Position numbers and translations under genes: made by a program
Notes under the pieces: generated by a model
The model's input: only the letters and a program-made list of their open reading frames with translations
Database searches by the model: none
What the model was told of the DNA's origin: nothing
Shown: piece after piece, positions 1 to 11,752 of the stretch
Layout of the letters: every line of letters starts with the position of its first letter
How positions within the stretch are numbered: position 1 is the stretch's first letter
From: Voacanga thouarsii
Lineage: Eukaryota > Streptophyta > Magnoliopsida > Gentianales > Apocynaceae
NCBI GenBank assembly: GCA_026120185.1
Contig: JANUWF010002022.1
Span: 496,001 to 560,000, forward strand
Reading direction: 5' to 3'
DNA: 64,000 nt

Positions 1-555
1 GACTAAAGAAAGGTAAAAAGCTGTTACCTTTGTTCTCTTTATGTCTTGTTTTTCACACATATGTGGATCCTGGGATGGTATCTCGTTTTAATTTTTCGCT
101 GCGTCATATATGATATGCGTGAGATACCAAACAATCTATACATCATAAAATCATCCATGTCATATAAACATGCATTTATTTTCTCCAACACCACTAGATC
201 ACCCATTATCATATCAATAAGCCATCATCCTAATAATTTTAAGTTCGAAAATAAATGGGGAAGTTAGGACAAAATACTTGTTTGATGACCGATCTAAGTT
301 GAAGATGTCGCTTTGATAATTGAGGAGCCTTGATGAGTCCTTTGAGAGACTAAGATTTGAAGAAGTCTAAGTTGGCCCCTAATAGGAATCAAATTAGGTA
401 TGAAGGCCATTTTCAAGAAGGGGGAAGAAGGACAAAATCACACTTCATGGTGCCATGGGTAAGAGCAACATTCAAGAGGAATCAAGGGAGTTTTCAAGAT
501 AACAAATTCAACAAACCCAGGTCTAAGAAGATTGTAAAGAGATGGATGGAAAAGA
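1..555. repeat. Left flank of the Copia element, partly Gypsy-LTR-like
   Basis: No gene is recognised. Positions 132-383 match 22507-22758 inside the LTR of element A, at equal length (252 bp), in the same orientation and almost without gaps. The sequence on both sides of the match is unrelated. The shared piece looks like a fragment of a minus-oriented Gypsy LTR. The remainder (1-131 and 384-555) is unassigned. The last part contains a short basic open frame that I could not place in any family. The Copia LTR begins at 556. Confidence 0.6.
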
Positions 556-2072
556 TGTTAGGATTCGTGGACTCCTAAACGCGAAAAATATCCACGAATC
601 CCTTCCGAGGATCCAAGTAAACGATTAAGAAGATCATAAGTTTGCAGAATTACCTCTGGTTGGTGAAATTGATATCCTTCGATTTCAATGGTGCTGCCGC
701 ACGTGCAACCCGAATGATCACCAGACGCTGCAGTGCGCGAACGTCCTCTATCGAATACACCGCGAACTCACTCATCACCTGGGGAGTGCTAGCGTCTAGG
801 GTTTGAAAGGGTTTTTTTTCCTGGTAGAGAATGGCACGAATGTCTCAACAGAATTAGACTTTTGAAAAGACGGCTAGGGTTTTCTTAAAAACCCCCGAAC
901 CTCTTAGAGTCCAACTCTAATAATATCTTATCATATTTTAATTTTAATTTAAATTAAATTAAAATAGATATGATAAGATTCTGCCATTATCTCGATTATT
1001 TAAACAATTAATTTACCGAGTCAGATTCTTATAATCTGGACATTATCCAGATACATCGAATGTGGATATATTTCCAAATTCATTGTATCTGGTAAATTTT
1101 CTAAGTTCGATTAACTTAGACATATTTCCAAATTCATCAAATCTGGTTACCAAAAAAATAACCTAACAAGTTCGCTTATTGTGTGACCCTATATGTTCAT
1201 TTAACACTGGCAGTGTGCCCAAATCATATTTAAATGGCGCACAAGTTATAAGCAGTTTCTAGCAAAACATTATAAATATCCAGGTTAAATGAAGATCGAT
1301 GATCTCTTTGAACCAAACCATAATTTTATATTTAGTCATTTTGTCACACGATATCAAGATTAAGCATAAGACACGGAGCATGTCATCCTTATTAAGCTTA
1401 ATAAATTATTTCTTGATTTTATAGTAGACTGTTCAAACAAATGATATCAATATCTTAGATTGATATATTTGAGCACGGCCATGCATTTTAACAGTCTAAC
1501 TTATCAAGGGGCCCATGGATATTTTTTCCATAATTGAGAGGGACAAATTCCTTCACTATCATTCATATTCCTTTCATTGATTTATTCTATATCCAACAGT
1601 AGTCTAATTTATTATCTAATTAAAGATAACTTTAGATAACATCAAAATATAGAATTTATCAAGTAGGAAACTATGGTGAATTTAGGTCGAAGGACTTTTA
1701 ATATCATTATGGCTAGAAAGTACTTATGACATGTTCCATGAAGTACTCTCACAGTGGGTCATGCCCAATACAATATTCTCTAACATTTATTTATGTTTTG
1801 ACTCGATATCACAAATATCCATGACCAGTAAAATATAGCCATCAAGTCACAAACATACTAATCTTAGTTTATTATTGTTCCAATAATAATAATCGATTAG
1901 GGGCAGTTTTAGAATAGTCATTGTATTCATTGTAGGGTTTTACTATAAAGTCACGTACTTGATGACCACAAAATAAAATGCACTATTCATGGAAAGAAAA
2001 ACCTCATATTATTATATAAAATATAACGATAATAGTATAAGTACAAATTGACTCTAGGGCATATCCCTAACA
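556..2072 (-). repeat. Copia 3' LTR
   Basis: This 1517-bp LTR starts TGTTAGGATTC and ends ATCCCTAACA, with short terminal inverted repeats in the TG...CA form. It pairs with 11753-13269, which has the same length, and differs by scattered substitutions and small indels. The internal side (2073 onward) begins gtctcacactt, whose complement is a purine-rich tract, the polypurine primer end of the element. Confidence 0.93.
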
Positions 2073-2092
2073 GTCTCACACTTGCACTAAGT

Positions 2093-3256
2093 CTAATTTG
2101 GCATAAGCCGTAATCCCATTGATCTAGTATGACTATCGTGTTTAGATGATGGGAGAGGCTTTGTCAGTGGATCTGCAACATTGTCATCTATTGATACCTT
2201 GCATACTTTGACATATCTTCTATCAACAATTTCTCGAATGAGATGAAAACGTTTAAGTATATGTTTGGATCGCTGATATGATCTTGGTTGCTTAGCTTGT
2301 GCAATGGCTCTATTGTTGTCACAATAGAGAGCCACTGGGTTCACAATACTAGGAACTACATCTAGTTCTGTAATAAACTTTTTAATCCAAACTGCTTCTT
2401 TAGCTGCAGCTGATGCAGCTACATACTCAACTTCTGTAGTAGAATCGGCCATGGTGTCTTGCTTTGAACTTTTTCAATTTACAGCACCTCCATTCAAACA
2501 AAATAGAAAACCTGATTGCGATCTGTAATCATCTATGTCGGACTGAAAACTAGCATCAGTGTAACCATTTACAACTAGCTCGCCTTCTTGTCCTCCATAA
2601 ACTAAGAACATATCTTTAGTTCTTCTTAAGTACTTTAGTATGTTCTTGACAGCAGTCCAGTGTGCCTCTCCAGGATTTAACTGGAACCTACTCGTCATGC
2701 TCAATGCATATGATATATCGGGTCGAGTACATAACATGACATACATGATAGACCCTATAGCGGAAGCGTATGGTATCTTGTTCATGCGCTCTTCATCATC
2801 CTTCGTAGAAGGACTTTGAGTTTTGCTGAGCTTAATACCATGTGACATTGGTAAGAATCCTCTCTTAGAGTCTTGCATACTGAACCTTTTCAGTACTTTG
2901 TCAACGTATGCACTTTGACTTAGTCCAATTAGCTTTCTAGATCTATCTCGATAGATCTTTACACCTAGAATATAGGCAGCTTCACCTAAGTCTTTCATTG
3001 AAAAATAATTTTCCAACCATGTCTTTACACTTTGTAGAGTTGGGATGTCATTTTCAATGAGTAAGATGTCATCAACATAAAGTACCAAAAAGACTATTGC
3101 ATTCCCACTTATTTTCTTATAGACAAGAGGCTCATCTTCATTTTTGATAAATCTAAATTCTTTAATTGCTTCATTAAAATGAAGATTCCAGCTTCGAGAT
3201 ACTTGTTTCAATCTATAAATAGATCTTTGAAGCTTGCACACTTTATTAGAATTCAA
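2093..3256 (-). pseudogene. Copia reverse transcriptase C-terminal half plus RNase H
   Basis: The frame reads RT palm and thumb, then RNase H. The catalytic motif YVDD is visible within VLYVDDILL. It is followed by the Copia landmarks YILGVKI, RPDISYA and the RNase H segment ADSTTEVEYVAA, ending near DPLTKPL. One in-frame TGA at 2474-2476 replaces the Trp expected after GGAVN. The frame continues unchanged on both sides, so this is a point nonsense change (TGG to TGA). The upstream junction at about 3253-3260 is a frameshift away from the RT N-terminal part. The product would act with integrase in virus-like particles, but as it stands it would be truncated before RNase H. Confidence 0.9.
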
Positions 3257-3609
3257 AGAATCACCAAACCCTCAGGTTGTGTTATGTACATATCCTCGAG
3301 TAAGTTTCCATTGAGAAACACGATTTTGACATCCATTTGCCAAATCTCATAATCATAATATGCTGCTATGGCAAGAAGAATTATAATAGATTTAAGCATT
3401 ACAACTTGTGAAAAGGTTTCATCATAGTCTATACCATGAGTTTGTCTATAACCTTTTACTACCAGTCGTGCTTTGTAAGTATACACATTTCCCTCCATGT
3501 CTGTTTTCTTTTTGAAAACCCACTTACACCCAATGGTTTTTGAACCTTTAGGTGGATTAACCAAAGTCCAAACTTGGTTATCATACATGGATTGCATCTC
3601 AGACTTCAT
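3253..3609 (-). pseudogene. Copia reverse transcriptase N-terminal part
   Basis: The 118-residue open stretch carries the start of a Copia RT: NQVWTLVNPP, CKWVFKKK, KARLVVKGYRQTHGIDYDETFS and the conserved MDVK block (QMDVKIVFLNG). It ends at QPEGLVI with a stop. The expected continuation (KVCKL...) is in another frame and begins at about 3250, so one small indel splits RT here. It is the upstream part of the same gene as 2093-3256. Confidence 0.9.
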
Positions 3610-3907
3610 AGCCTCTAACTATTTTCCAGAGTCAGAACTCTTAATGGCTTTTTGATAGGAAGTGGGCTCATCATTAACCATAAGCTCCACATTGTGATCG
3701 TCAGTGATGAGGAATCCATATCCTCAGGTTGTTGACGAACCCTATCAGATCTTTGAGGACTTGTGAGCCATCTAATCGAGGTTCATTATTTGGTTCAGAC
3801 ACTAATTGTGGCTCTTGAATCTCATCTTGATAAGGTTCAGGCACTAATTGTGGCTCTTGAATCTCATCAAGATGTATTTTACTCCCACTGATTCTTTTGG
3901 AAATAAA
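3610..3907 (-). pseudogene. Copia integrase-RT linker with 42-bp tandem repeat
   Basis: This is the region between integrase and RT, usually poorly conserved in Copia polyproteins. It contains a direct tandem duplication of 42 bp, units at about 3792-3833 and 3834-3874, with a few differences. The length equals 14 codons and so would preserve frame. No long open frame survives. Confidence 0.6.
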
Positions 3908-4155
3908 TTACTTTTCAAGAAAGAATCCATTTCGAGCAACAATTAGTCTATTTTCTTTTGGGAGATAAAATTGATATCCTTTAGTTTCTTTAGGATACCC
4001 CATAAATATACATTTATCCGATTTAGGTGCAAGTTTATCAGATAATAAACACTTTACATAAACTTCACAACCCCAAATCTTCAGAAACAACAAACTAGGT
4101 TGTCTCCCAATCCATATCTCATATGGCGTTTTCTGAACCGATTTAGATGGAACTC
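3908..4155 (-). pseudogene. Copia integrase C-terminal part, cut by solo LTR
   Basis: The sequence encodes the segment after the integrase core: a VPSKSV-type block, KTPYEIWIGRQPS, WGCEVYVK, and SDKCIFMGYPKETKGYQFY. These are standard in plant Copia integrases between the core and RT. The reading frame is interrupted at 4155/4156 by the inserted LTR. The missing N-terminal side resumes at 8449, and the first 5 bp (aactc, 4151-4155) are duplicated there. Confidence 0.9.
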
Positions 4156-7100
4156 TGTGAAACCCCACCGAAAGCCAACCCGAGAGTAAGGGGGTCGGGA
4201 TGCATATCATATTATTTTGCATGAATATATATATTTTTGAATGATTTTATGTGCTTTAGAATTGTGGGTTATAGGTTAAAATGCTTAGTTATGCTTGTTG
4301 AGTAGGAGGGGTAAAATGGTAATTTTGCTTAAGGTCCGAGTAGGAAGATAACTTGAGGATTAAATAAGAAAAATATGTGGGTGAGAAAATAAGAACAAGA
4401 GTTGTTGTAGTTTAGTGGTTAGAGCTTTGGAATTAATCTCTAAGGTCATGAGTTCAAATCCCATTATTTAAGTTTTATCATGATTATCTTAATTAAGTTT
4501 GAATTTTTGTTTCTTGCATTCTTTAGAAATAGGAATGTTGTCTTAGGGGAGACATGAGGAGAATGTTCTAAATCCTAACATTGTGTCCTAAAAAGAATTT
4601 TAGGGGAATTCTTGTCATAATTATTACCTCTAGCTTTGTCCTAGCATTTTCATAATTCAAATAAACCAAAACCACCAAATCTTTGTTGTAATTCCAAAAA
4701 AATTCTATGATAATTTTTCACCCTTGAATTTCGAAAAGCAATCTTAGAGGAGGGAGGTTGGCCGAAAATAGGAAGGGTTTCCAAGAGAAATCAATCACCA
4801 TAATAGAACCTTCAAATTCACCTTCATGTTGTTCATATTTTAGTGAAGGAAATCTGGAAATTTTTCAGAATATTTGCAGACCATTTCTTCGAAAAACTCA
4901 ACCAGTAAACCCACTCATTTTCCACTAGAAAAATGGTCATTTCATGTGGCTTGAAGGCTGGAAAATCTGTACAATTTTCGGATTGCACAAACTGTGCAAA
5001 ACCAGAAAAAAATTCTGGGCATTTCGCAGCTTTCAATCAAGAAAATGAAGCTGTTTTAGTCCATCTTCAAGCCAGCAAAACTCCTCTGTATTTCTCCAGA
5101 AAGAAGGCTGGAAAATCAGCTTTGAAAGACCTTCAAATCCCCTCAAGAACCAGCTGCAAATTAGGTTGAAGAAGTGCAGAAATTCTGCACCAACCTTCGA
5201 AACCTTGGACAGCTTGAAACCAGAAATTTTCCAGCTTTGCGTCCTTCAAGCCTAGGCCAAAAATCAACCTTCAACTTCTATAACATTAATCCTTGTTCAG
5301 CCATTGGACTAAACATTATTGACCTTCACACTTACCTTGAACTCATGGACTCCATAACCACACCTCAAAACCCTCCTAAGATCACTCCATTCAAACTTTT
5401 TTTGAACTTCAAACTAATTTCAGAATTTTACTCCCTGGAAACACTCTTGTATCAAGCTAATGAACAAGAATTTCCTCTACCATTTAAGACTGAATTTCGG
5501 CTAGCCTTGGATCATTATTGACCTCCATTCATTCATCAAAACCACCTTGTTCAGCCGGCACCATTGAAGAGCTTAGACACCTTCCTTGATCAAACACCAT
5601 AGCTAACCACCTACCTTAACTAACTCCGCAACTTTCTCCATTTAAATTTCAAAAAAATCTGATCACTCTCTCTCCCACAAGCTGAAAATCGAAACTTCCC
5701 TTCAACCTAGACCATTCGGCTAGCACTCTACCAGATTTCGTGCAGCATTCTCCCACACTCTCTCTATTTTCACCAAGAACACACACTAAACTTCTTCAAG
5801 CCTAAACCTACTCTAAACATCTCCAATCACTCTCAAATACTCCAGATCACTTCTATTTAATCCCTAAACTTCATTTCTAGTATTTATAACACAAAACCAC
5901 GCCAACAAGAATTTTCAATCGGATCAAAAACAGCTTTTCCCTTGAAGGTCTCAAGAACATCAACAAGGTAAATCAAGAACAACCTCCTTGTTCATCCTTT
6001 TCTATTCAATTCTCTATATACCTTTCTAATGTTCTCTTTCTCTCTCTCTCTCTTCCAACCGAAATGGTTGATCAACCATCAACCATGGCTGTTTTTCTGT
6101 GGGATCACTCAAGACTCACCGTCGCACGTGGACCTTCTTTAGTCTTCGCCGTAGTACTCATCAATCAAGTAATTATTCTCAAAACCTTTTTTTTAAATTC
6201 TTAAATCATGTCTCTTAGGAGGTGATAGGAAGATAGAATATGAATGGGGGATTGAGTACATGCGTGTGGATTAAGGGGTTGAAGTTAAGACATGATGATT
6301 GTTGTATATAACTAAGTTGTATGTATTCCCTTTTGAATCAATGTATGTTCTTCGTGCTTGATGAATTTCATGGATGTTTGAAGCATGCTAGACATCATGA
6401 CACCAAAGGTGATTAGGTTCTTATGTTTCTATTTTCCATTGAAGCCATTAGTGATGATTATGCCTAGAAGAAAGTTAGCCTTGTGATAGTATGTGATAAG
6501 TCAAGCATGTATTCATGAATGGATTGGTTTATTATTTGATGTTGGAGCATGTGTTTAAGAATCTCTTCTAGCAATAGAAAAATCATGGTGAGAGATTATT
6601 TTCTTGTTAAGACTAGGTTATTTTTATTAACAAATTTTGTTACTTTAATTAGAATCACTACTATATTTTTCTCTATAAAATTCGAAACTCTAGGAAGATT
6701 TGGATTGGATTATTAATTGGAATATTAATATTTTATTTATCAAATAAATAAAATCTTTTATTAAAAATAATATATATATATATATAATAATAGATAAATC
6801 TTTTATATAAATACAAATAAATAAAATATTAGAATTAATTAATGACCTTGTAGGCCCTAGTTAAAGCTTTTACCTATATTCCTAAATATTATCTATATTA
6901 AAATCTATTTGTTATTTATTTAAAATAATTCACTTATTAGTAGTTTTATTTATTACTAATCATTTATTATCTATTAAAAAAAATTAACTAAAAATTATTT
7001 GTAGTTTATTATTTATTTACAATAAAGCTATTTTTAAATTACCATTTATCAATATTATTTAGGGCTTAGTATTATTCAATATTGAAACCTTAATTTATTT

Positions 7101-8448
7101 ATTAATAATAGCACTCAAGAATTATTAATTGAGTCTATAATTTATTAGCAATTATTTTAGAACCCCAAGTTATGTTAACTTGTCAAACTAGACTTATTTT
7201 TTTTTAAAAATTCTTTATCATCTAGCCTTAAAGCTTAGGACATTAGGGATGTGATGGTAATATGTTGAACTAGGATTACTTGTGTAAGTGAATTTAGCTT
7301 GAGTGTAACCCTATGTTTTGTGTTTACCCCAAGCGGGGTTAGGTCAGCCTTGGAAAACTCTTGAACTTGAGCAAGCAAGGAATAAGGTAAGCTCCTGCAT
7401 GGAATTTTGTGAAGACAAAAAATTACTGTGGCAAGCTAAACGCGATGTGTGCGGAAATTCATATTGTAAAGACAATTAAGGACTATTTTTCCTATTTATT
7501 TCAGTCAAGCAAATCATTTGAAAATCAAACAAGCAGTTTTACACAAAGTGCTAAATTTTTTCTAAAACCCAACTTTGATAAGAATTTTAGAACCCTTAAT
7601 TGCTATTTCCAAATAAAGCAATGTATGATCCATTTTCTCCCAAGTGGGACAATCAACGTTGAGTCCTCAATAAGGATAGACTACCAGGACTAGTCTTTGA
7701 AGGGTTAGGGTAAGTCTTTCAGTAGGTGGTCACCTCTGAGGGGTGAGTCCTTCCTGGATAGGATGCCAGTCCGGTAGGTCATGCCGGTCCGAGCTAGCAA
7801 GTTTCAGTCATATAGACTGTGTGTTCCCAGAATGGACAACCGGTAAGTTTGGGTGTAGAGATGGAGGAGTATCTCACCTGGTAGGCCGTACATTTACCTT
7901 TTGTCAGCTTGCACAAAGTGTGGCATTCTGACCGTTACTTAGTCATGGGGCCCAACGTGTGGTAACCCATGGCTACCCATTTGAGTGGTTGTATTTATTG
8001 TGCACATGTGTGATTTGAAAAGTAAAACACCACTCTTAATTTCAATACTTATTTAATGCTTGCCAGCCTTTTCTTTATGAAATTTTTGCAACTTGCATAC
8101 ATGACTTATTTTACCTGAAACACTCAAAGCACACACGGGCTTACTGAGATTTTTATCTCACCACCTGTTATGCCATGTTTTCAGGGAGATCCTGCTGTGG
8201 AGGTCATTAGCTAGATTATTGCCTATGCTTTGAAGACTTGTGTTATTTTCTTTATGTGACGTTTTGAGAGATTATTGCAAACAATTTATTTTGGATTTGT
8301 ACTAGTATTTATCTTTTGGGTTGTAATAAGTTTAGATTTAAAAGTCTTTATTTTATTTTGTTCTTTGTAACCTAGTTGTAAAGGCCCCTTGTCCTCTGGA
8401 CGGGGCGACATCCCCGGCCCTGATGGGCCTAGGTAGTGGGGTGTTACA
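4156..8448 (+). mobile_element. Solo LTR of a giant-LTR Gypsy family, in Copia integrase
   Basis: This 4293-bp LTR begins TGTGAAACCCCAC and ends GTGGGGTGTTACA, giving imperfect terminal inverted repeats. It is flanked by a perfect target duplication aactc (4151-4155 and 8449-8453). It is homologous along its length to the LTRs of elements A, B and G1 and to the truncated LTR at 13307-18757. No internal retrotransposon sequence is present, so it is a solo LTR left by LTR-LTR recombination. It contains no credible coding frame. Notable parts are the tRNA-like segment at 4401-4462, a CT-rich run near 6035-6053, very AT-rich DNA at 6600-7210, and inverted repeats at 8145-8160 and 8402-8415. Confidence 0.95.
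4401..4462 (+). other. tRNA-like box A/box B segment in LTR
   Basis: The stretch tagtttagtggttagagc resembles a tRNA D-arm (box A) region. About 30 bp later comes gagttcaaatccc, which fits the box B consensus (GTTCRANNC). The same arrangement recurs in six other Gypsy LTRs of this window. It looks like an old tRNA-derived (SINE-like) piece absorbed into the LTR. Activity is not shown. Confidence 0.6.
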
Positions 8449-8952
8449 AACTCGATTTAGTATGAATGCCGCAGTCTCTAGGGTATAATCCCAAAAGGAG
8501 ATTGGAAGATCAGTTTGACTCATCATTGATCGAACCATATCTAATAAAGTCCGATTTCTCCGTTCAGATACACTATTCCATTGAGGTGTTCCAGGTGGAG
8601 TTAATTGGATAATTCCACAATTTTTAAGATGCTCGTCAAACTCGTGACTTAAGTATTCACCACCTCGATCTGATCGAAGTGTTTTGATACTTTTGCCAAG
8701 CTGATTTTGTACTTCATTTTGAAATTCTTTGAATTTTTGGAACGATTCATATTTGTGTTTCATCAGATACACGTAGCCATATCTGCTGAAATTATATGTA
8801 AATGTAATGAAGTACTGAAATCTTCCTCTAGTATGTGTATTCATTGGTCCACATACATCAGTATGTATTAGGCCCAATAAATCAGTTGCCCTTTCATTTT
8901 GTCTTTTAAAGGGCGCTTTAGTCATTTTGCCTAATAAACAAGAATCACACAT
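8449..8952 (-). pseudogene. Copia integrase core
   Basis: The frame shows the end of the zinc-binding region (CDSC), then the integrase core with the D,D,E residues in HTDVCGP, LRSDRGGEY and VSERRNRTLLD. The core would cut and join element ends to host DNA. Two usual positions are changed: ITFTYNFSRY where ITFTDDYSRY is typical, and WNSVSERRN where QNGVSERRN is typical. The frame is broken downstream by the solo LTR at 8448 and upstream by a frameshift at about 8960-9000 separating it from gag-protease. Confidence 0.92.
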
Positions 8953-8963
8953 TTCGTAAGATT

Positions 8964-10328
8964 CTAAATATGAAGCCTTGTTATGTGTTTTTCATTTATA
9001 TAGCCCAAACGACAATGCCAGAAGTAAGTCTGATTTAAATAATTGGATTTCAATCTCTTAATATTAATATTATAGATAGACTTGTTAGAAGATCCACGAA
9101 GATTGAGATTATAGAGTCTATTTGATAATGAAACATCTCCATAAAAAATGCCGTTTTTATTAATGGAGCAAATGTTATTCCTAATAACAAATTCAAAACC
9201 TTCTAAATCCAAACAAGAAACTGAAATAATATTCCTACTCATAGCAGGAATACAAAAACAATCATTCAATTCTAAAACAAGCCCACTAGGCAAAATTAAT
9301 TCAAAAGTTCCTACAGCTACTGCAGCAAATTTTGCTCCATTCGCAACTCGTAGGTCCACCTCGCCTTTTGCCAAGGCTCTACTCCTTTTTAGACTCTGCA
9401 CATTTACACAAATGTGAGATCCACAATCGGTATCCAATACCCATGAATCAGAAGTAGACAAATTAATTTCTATAACATAAATACCTGAAGCGGCAGTCTC
9501 ACTGTCTTTCTTTTTCTTTGCTTCCAAATAGAGCTTGCAATTTCTTAACCAATGTCCTTGTTCTCCACAATGGTGACAAGCTCCCTCATTTGGTGTCTTG
9601 GCCTTAGGTTTGGGCTTAAACTTGGACTTTGCCTTGTCCTTACCCTTACTAGCCATGACTTTGCCCTTTTGGTTGTTCTTTTTCCCTTTCCCTTTTTGAA
9701 CCATTAGAACACTAGGGGTACTCTTCTTAATGTTCAGTTCAGCTTGTTTTAGCATCCCATGCAATTCAGTAATGAATTTCTCCATGTTATGCATGTTAAA
9801 ATTCATGACAAATTGGTCATACTCAGAAGGTAATGAGCCCAAGATCAAATCCGTGGCCATGTCATGATTAACAAGAGCACCAAGCTTATCAAGATGATCA
9901 AGATAGCTCTTCATTTTAAGGACATGAGCACTTATCGAGGTGCCAGAAACCATCTTACATGCATTTAACGCTTTGTGAGTTTCAAATCTCTTTTGTCGTG
10001 CTTGCTCTTGGAATATTTCCTTGAGATGCACAATCATGTCATATGTCTCTGCTTCTTCAAACTGTTTTTGAAGCTCAGAGTTCATAGTTGCTAGCATGAG
10101 GCAAGTAACATCGTTGGAGTCATCTTTATGCTTACTATAAGCATCTTTTTTAGCTTTTAAGGCGTTATTTGCTAGAGTAGGGGGAATAGGATTTTCAAGA
10201 ACATAGAGTTTTTTTTCTTGCTTAAGAATGATTCTTAAGTTTCGTGCCCAATCAAGAAAGTTAGTCTCACTAAGCTTGTCTTTCTCGAGCACAGATCGCA
10301 ATGAGTTATTCCAACTGTTTGTTGCCAT
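8964..10328 (-). pseudogene. Copia gag-protease (plus pre-integrase) reading frame
   Basis: This 454-residue frame starts at ATG 10328 (MATNSW). Residues 1 to about 215 form a Copia gag (UBN2-type) domain. A lysine-rich stretch follows, then one zinc knuckle CHHCGEQGHWLRNC (about 251-264). The aspartic protease has WVLDTDCGSHICVN; the usual plant form here is LDTG or LDSG, so the catalytic triad's third residue is altered. The frame ends in the pre-integrase block (FWHCRLGYINEKH) at a premature stop. A frameshift then separates it from integrase. Gag would package RNA and protease would cleave the polyprotein. This is the longest intact frame of the window, yet it can give only gag and a doubtful protease. 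Confidence 0.9.
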
Positions 10329-11752
10329 TATCTACATACAAAATATGCAAAGTAATTAATTTTGAGGCTTTAATGAAAAACTCCCACTAAAAGCATTTAA
10401 ACCTTTTGAAACTTCAACATTTTGATGTTTCAAAGTGGGAAATTTTTTTTTTCATAAATATTTTATTTTAATCATAAGTAAGCTTTGGCTTTAATCTTAT
10501 AATTAAATAAAAATCAAAATTTAATGAGATAGGCATCAAATGTCCCGGCTAAAATATCTCATATAATGCCCTAGGCCCAAAACTATTTTGATAGCCCAGT
10601 TAAGTCAAACCATATCAAACATATGAAAAACCATTTTCCATCTTGTCTCACTTAGATAATCAAAAGCATCATACTTTGGTAGGAATGGCCATATGATGAT
10701 CCAAGTAATAACAAGTGTTTGATTTTAGAAGGCGTTTAACACTTAATTTTTTTTAAAATAAAAATTTGATTGTAGTAAGCATGAAATAAACATATCAAAT
10801 ATGCATGCATGACATAAATAAAAGTGACATAGCATGGCCCATAACCTATGTTGATCATCACGAGTAAAGTGAAGATCAAGGTGGTCAATTTAGGTATATG
10901 AACTCCTTCAACATTCTCTAATGCCTTGAGCATACCCCTCCTTGGTTGTAAATGTTGGCCGCCGTCTTCTTTTACATTAGATAGTAAAATTAAAATAATA
11001 CCTATTCTAGGAAAGCAGTACAATTTTACAATAATGAAAAATGACACGCAGGCCGTATTTAAAAATTACAACTTAAAACAACCAGAATATAACCTGCCAA
11101 TCACATTGGGATAAAACGGGCCATGCTATGCACTATTCAAAATAATCCACAACTACAATAAAAAACACAAATGAATAACACATAACAAACAGTTAGTCGG
11201 GGTCCAAGGGGCAGCGCCCCTGGCGGAGGTCCCGCTGGCTGGTCAGCGGGTAGGGGTCAAAGGGGTAGCGCCCTCGGAAGGAAAAACGATTTTTCCTTCT
11301 CTCATTGAATGAGATTTCACTTTCCGATTCCCGAATATTAATCAAATTAACGTTCGGACTCCTTAATAACCATCACCTTGAAATTTTCATATTACAGACA
11401 ATCTGCGATCTCTTTTAATCATATTCGTATAGATAACATATTATCATGGCCGATTAATACAAACAATTTGCAAATATAGAACCACGAATAGCATGCTTAC
11501 GATACTATATCATATTAAAACAGACTAGTTTACAGACAATCTGCAAATAATCTGGTCTGATCATGTAATTAAGACGCACATATTAAACCTAATTCAGGCA
11601 GTCTGCATGCTAAGTATTCTAAAATCATAATCATGTGAACATGCTGATATACATCGTTTAAATTCACATATACATATATCATACATATCCACAACAATGC
11701 GATTAACACAGATGAATCAACCTAATCATTTAGCAAGTTGCTCTGATACCAC
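10329..11752 (-). other. Copia untranslated leader
   Basis: This non-coding leader lies between the primer binding site and gag. It contains a GC-rich block at about 11197-11280 with palindromic gggg-cagc-gcccc units, repeated in weaker form about 60 bp further on. Similar GC-rich motifs are common in plant Copia leaders. The remainder is AT-rich. A 103-residue minus-strand frame (10736-11047) shows no recognisable domain and is not called as a gene. Confidence 0.75.
11740..11751 (-). promoter_or_regulatory. Primer binding site, initiator Met tRNA
   Basis: On the minus strand the sequence reads TGGTATCAGAGC, complementary to the 3' end of plant initiator methionine tRNA. It lies one base inside the 5' LTR (which ends at 11753). 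This fixes the element's orientation and the site where minus-strand DNA synthesis would start. Confidence 0.95.

Noticed and set aside
4401..4462. Functional tRNA gene
   Set aside because: Box A/B-like blocks are present, but I could not fold a credible cloverleaf with anticodon arm and acceptor stem. Kept only as a tRNA-like segment.
5174..5521. 115-residue frame in the solo LTR at 4156-8448
   Set aside because: The equivalent part of the truncated LTR (about 13500-13870) does not keep the frame, so it is not a conserved LTR gene.
10736..11047. 103-residue minus-strand frame in the Copia leader
   Set aside because: Hydrophobic, AT-driven composition with no recognisable domain, in the normally untranslated leader. 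Treated as chance.
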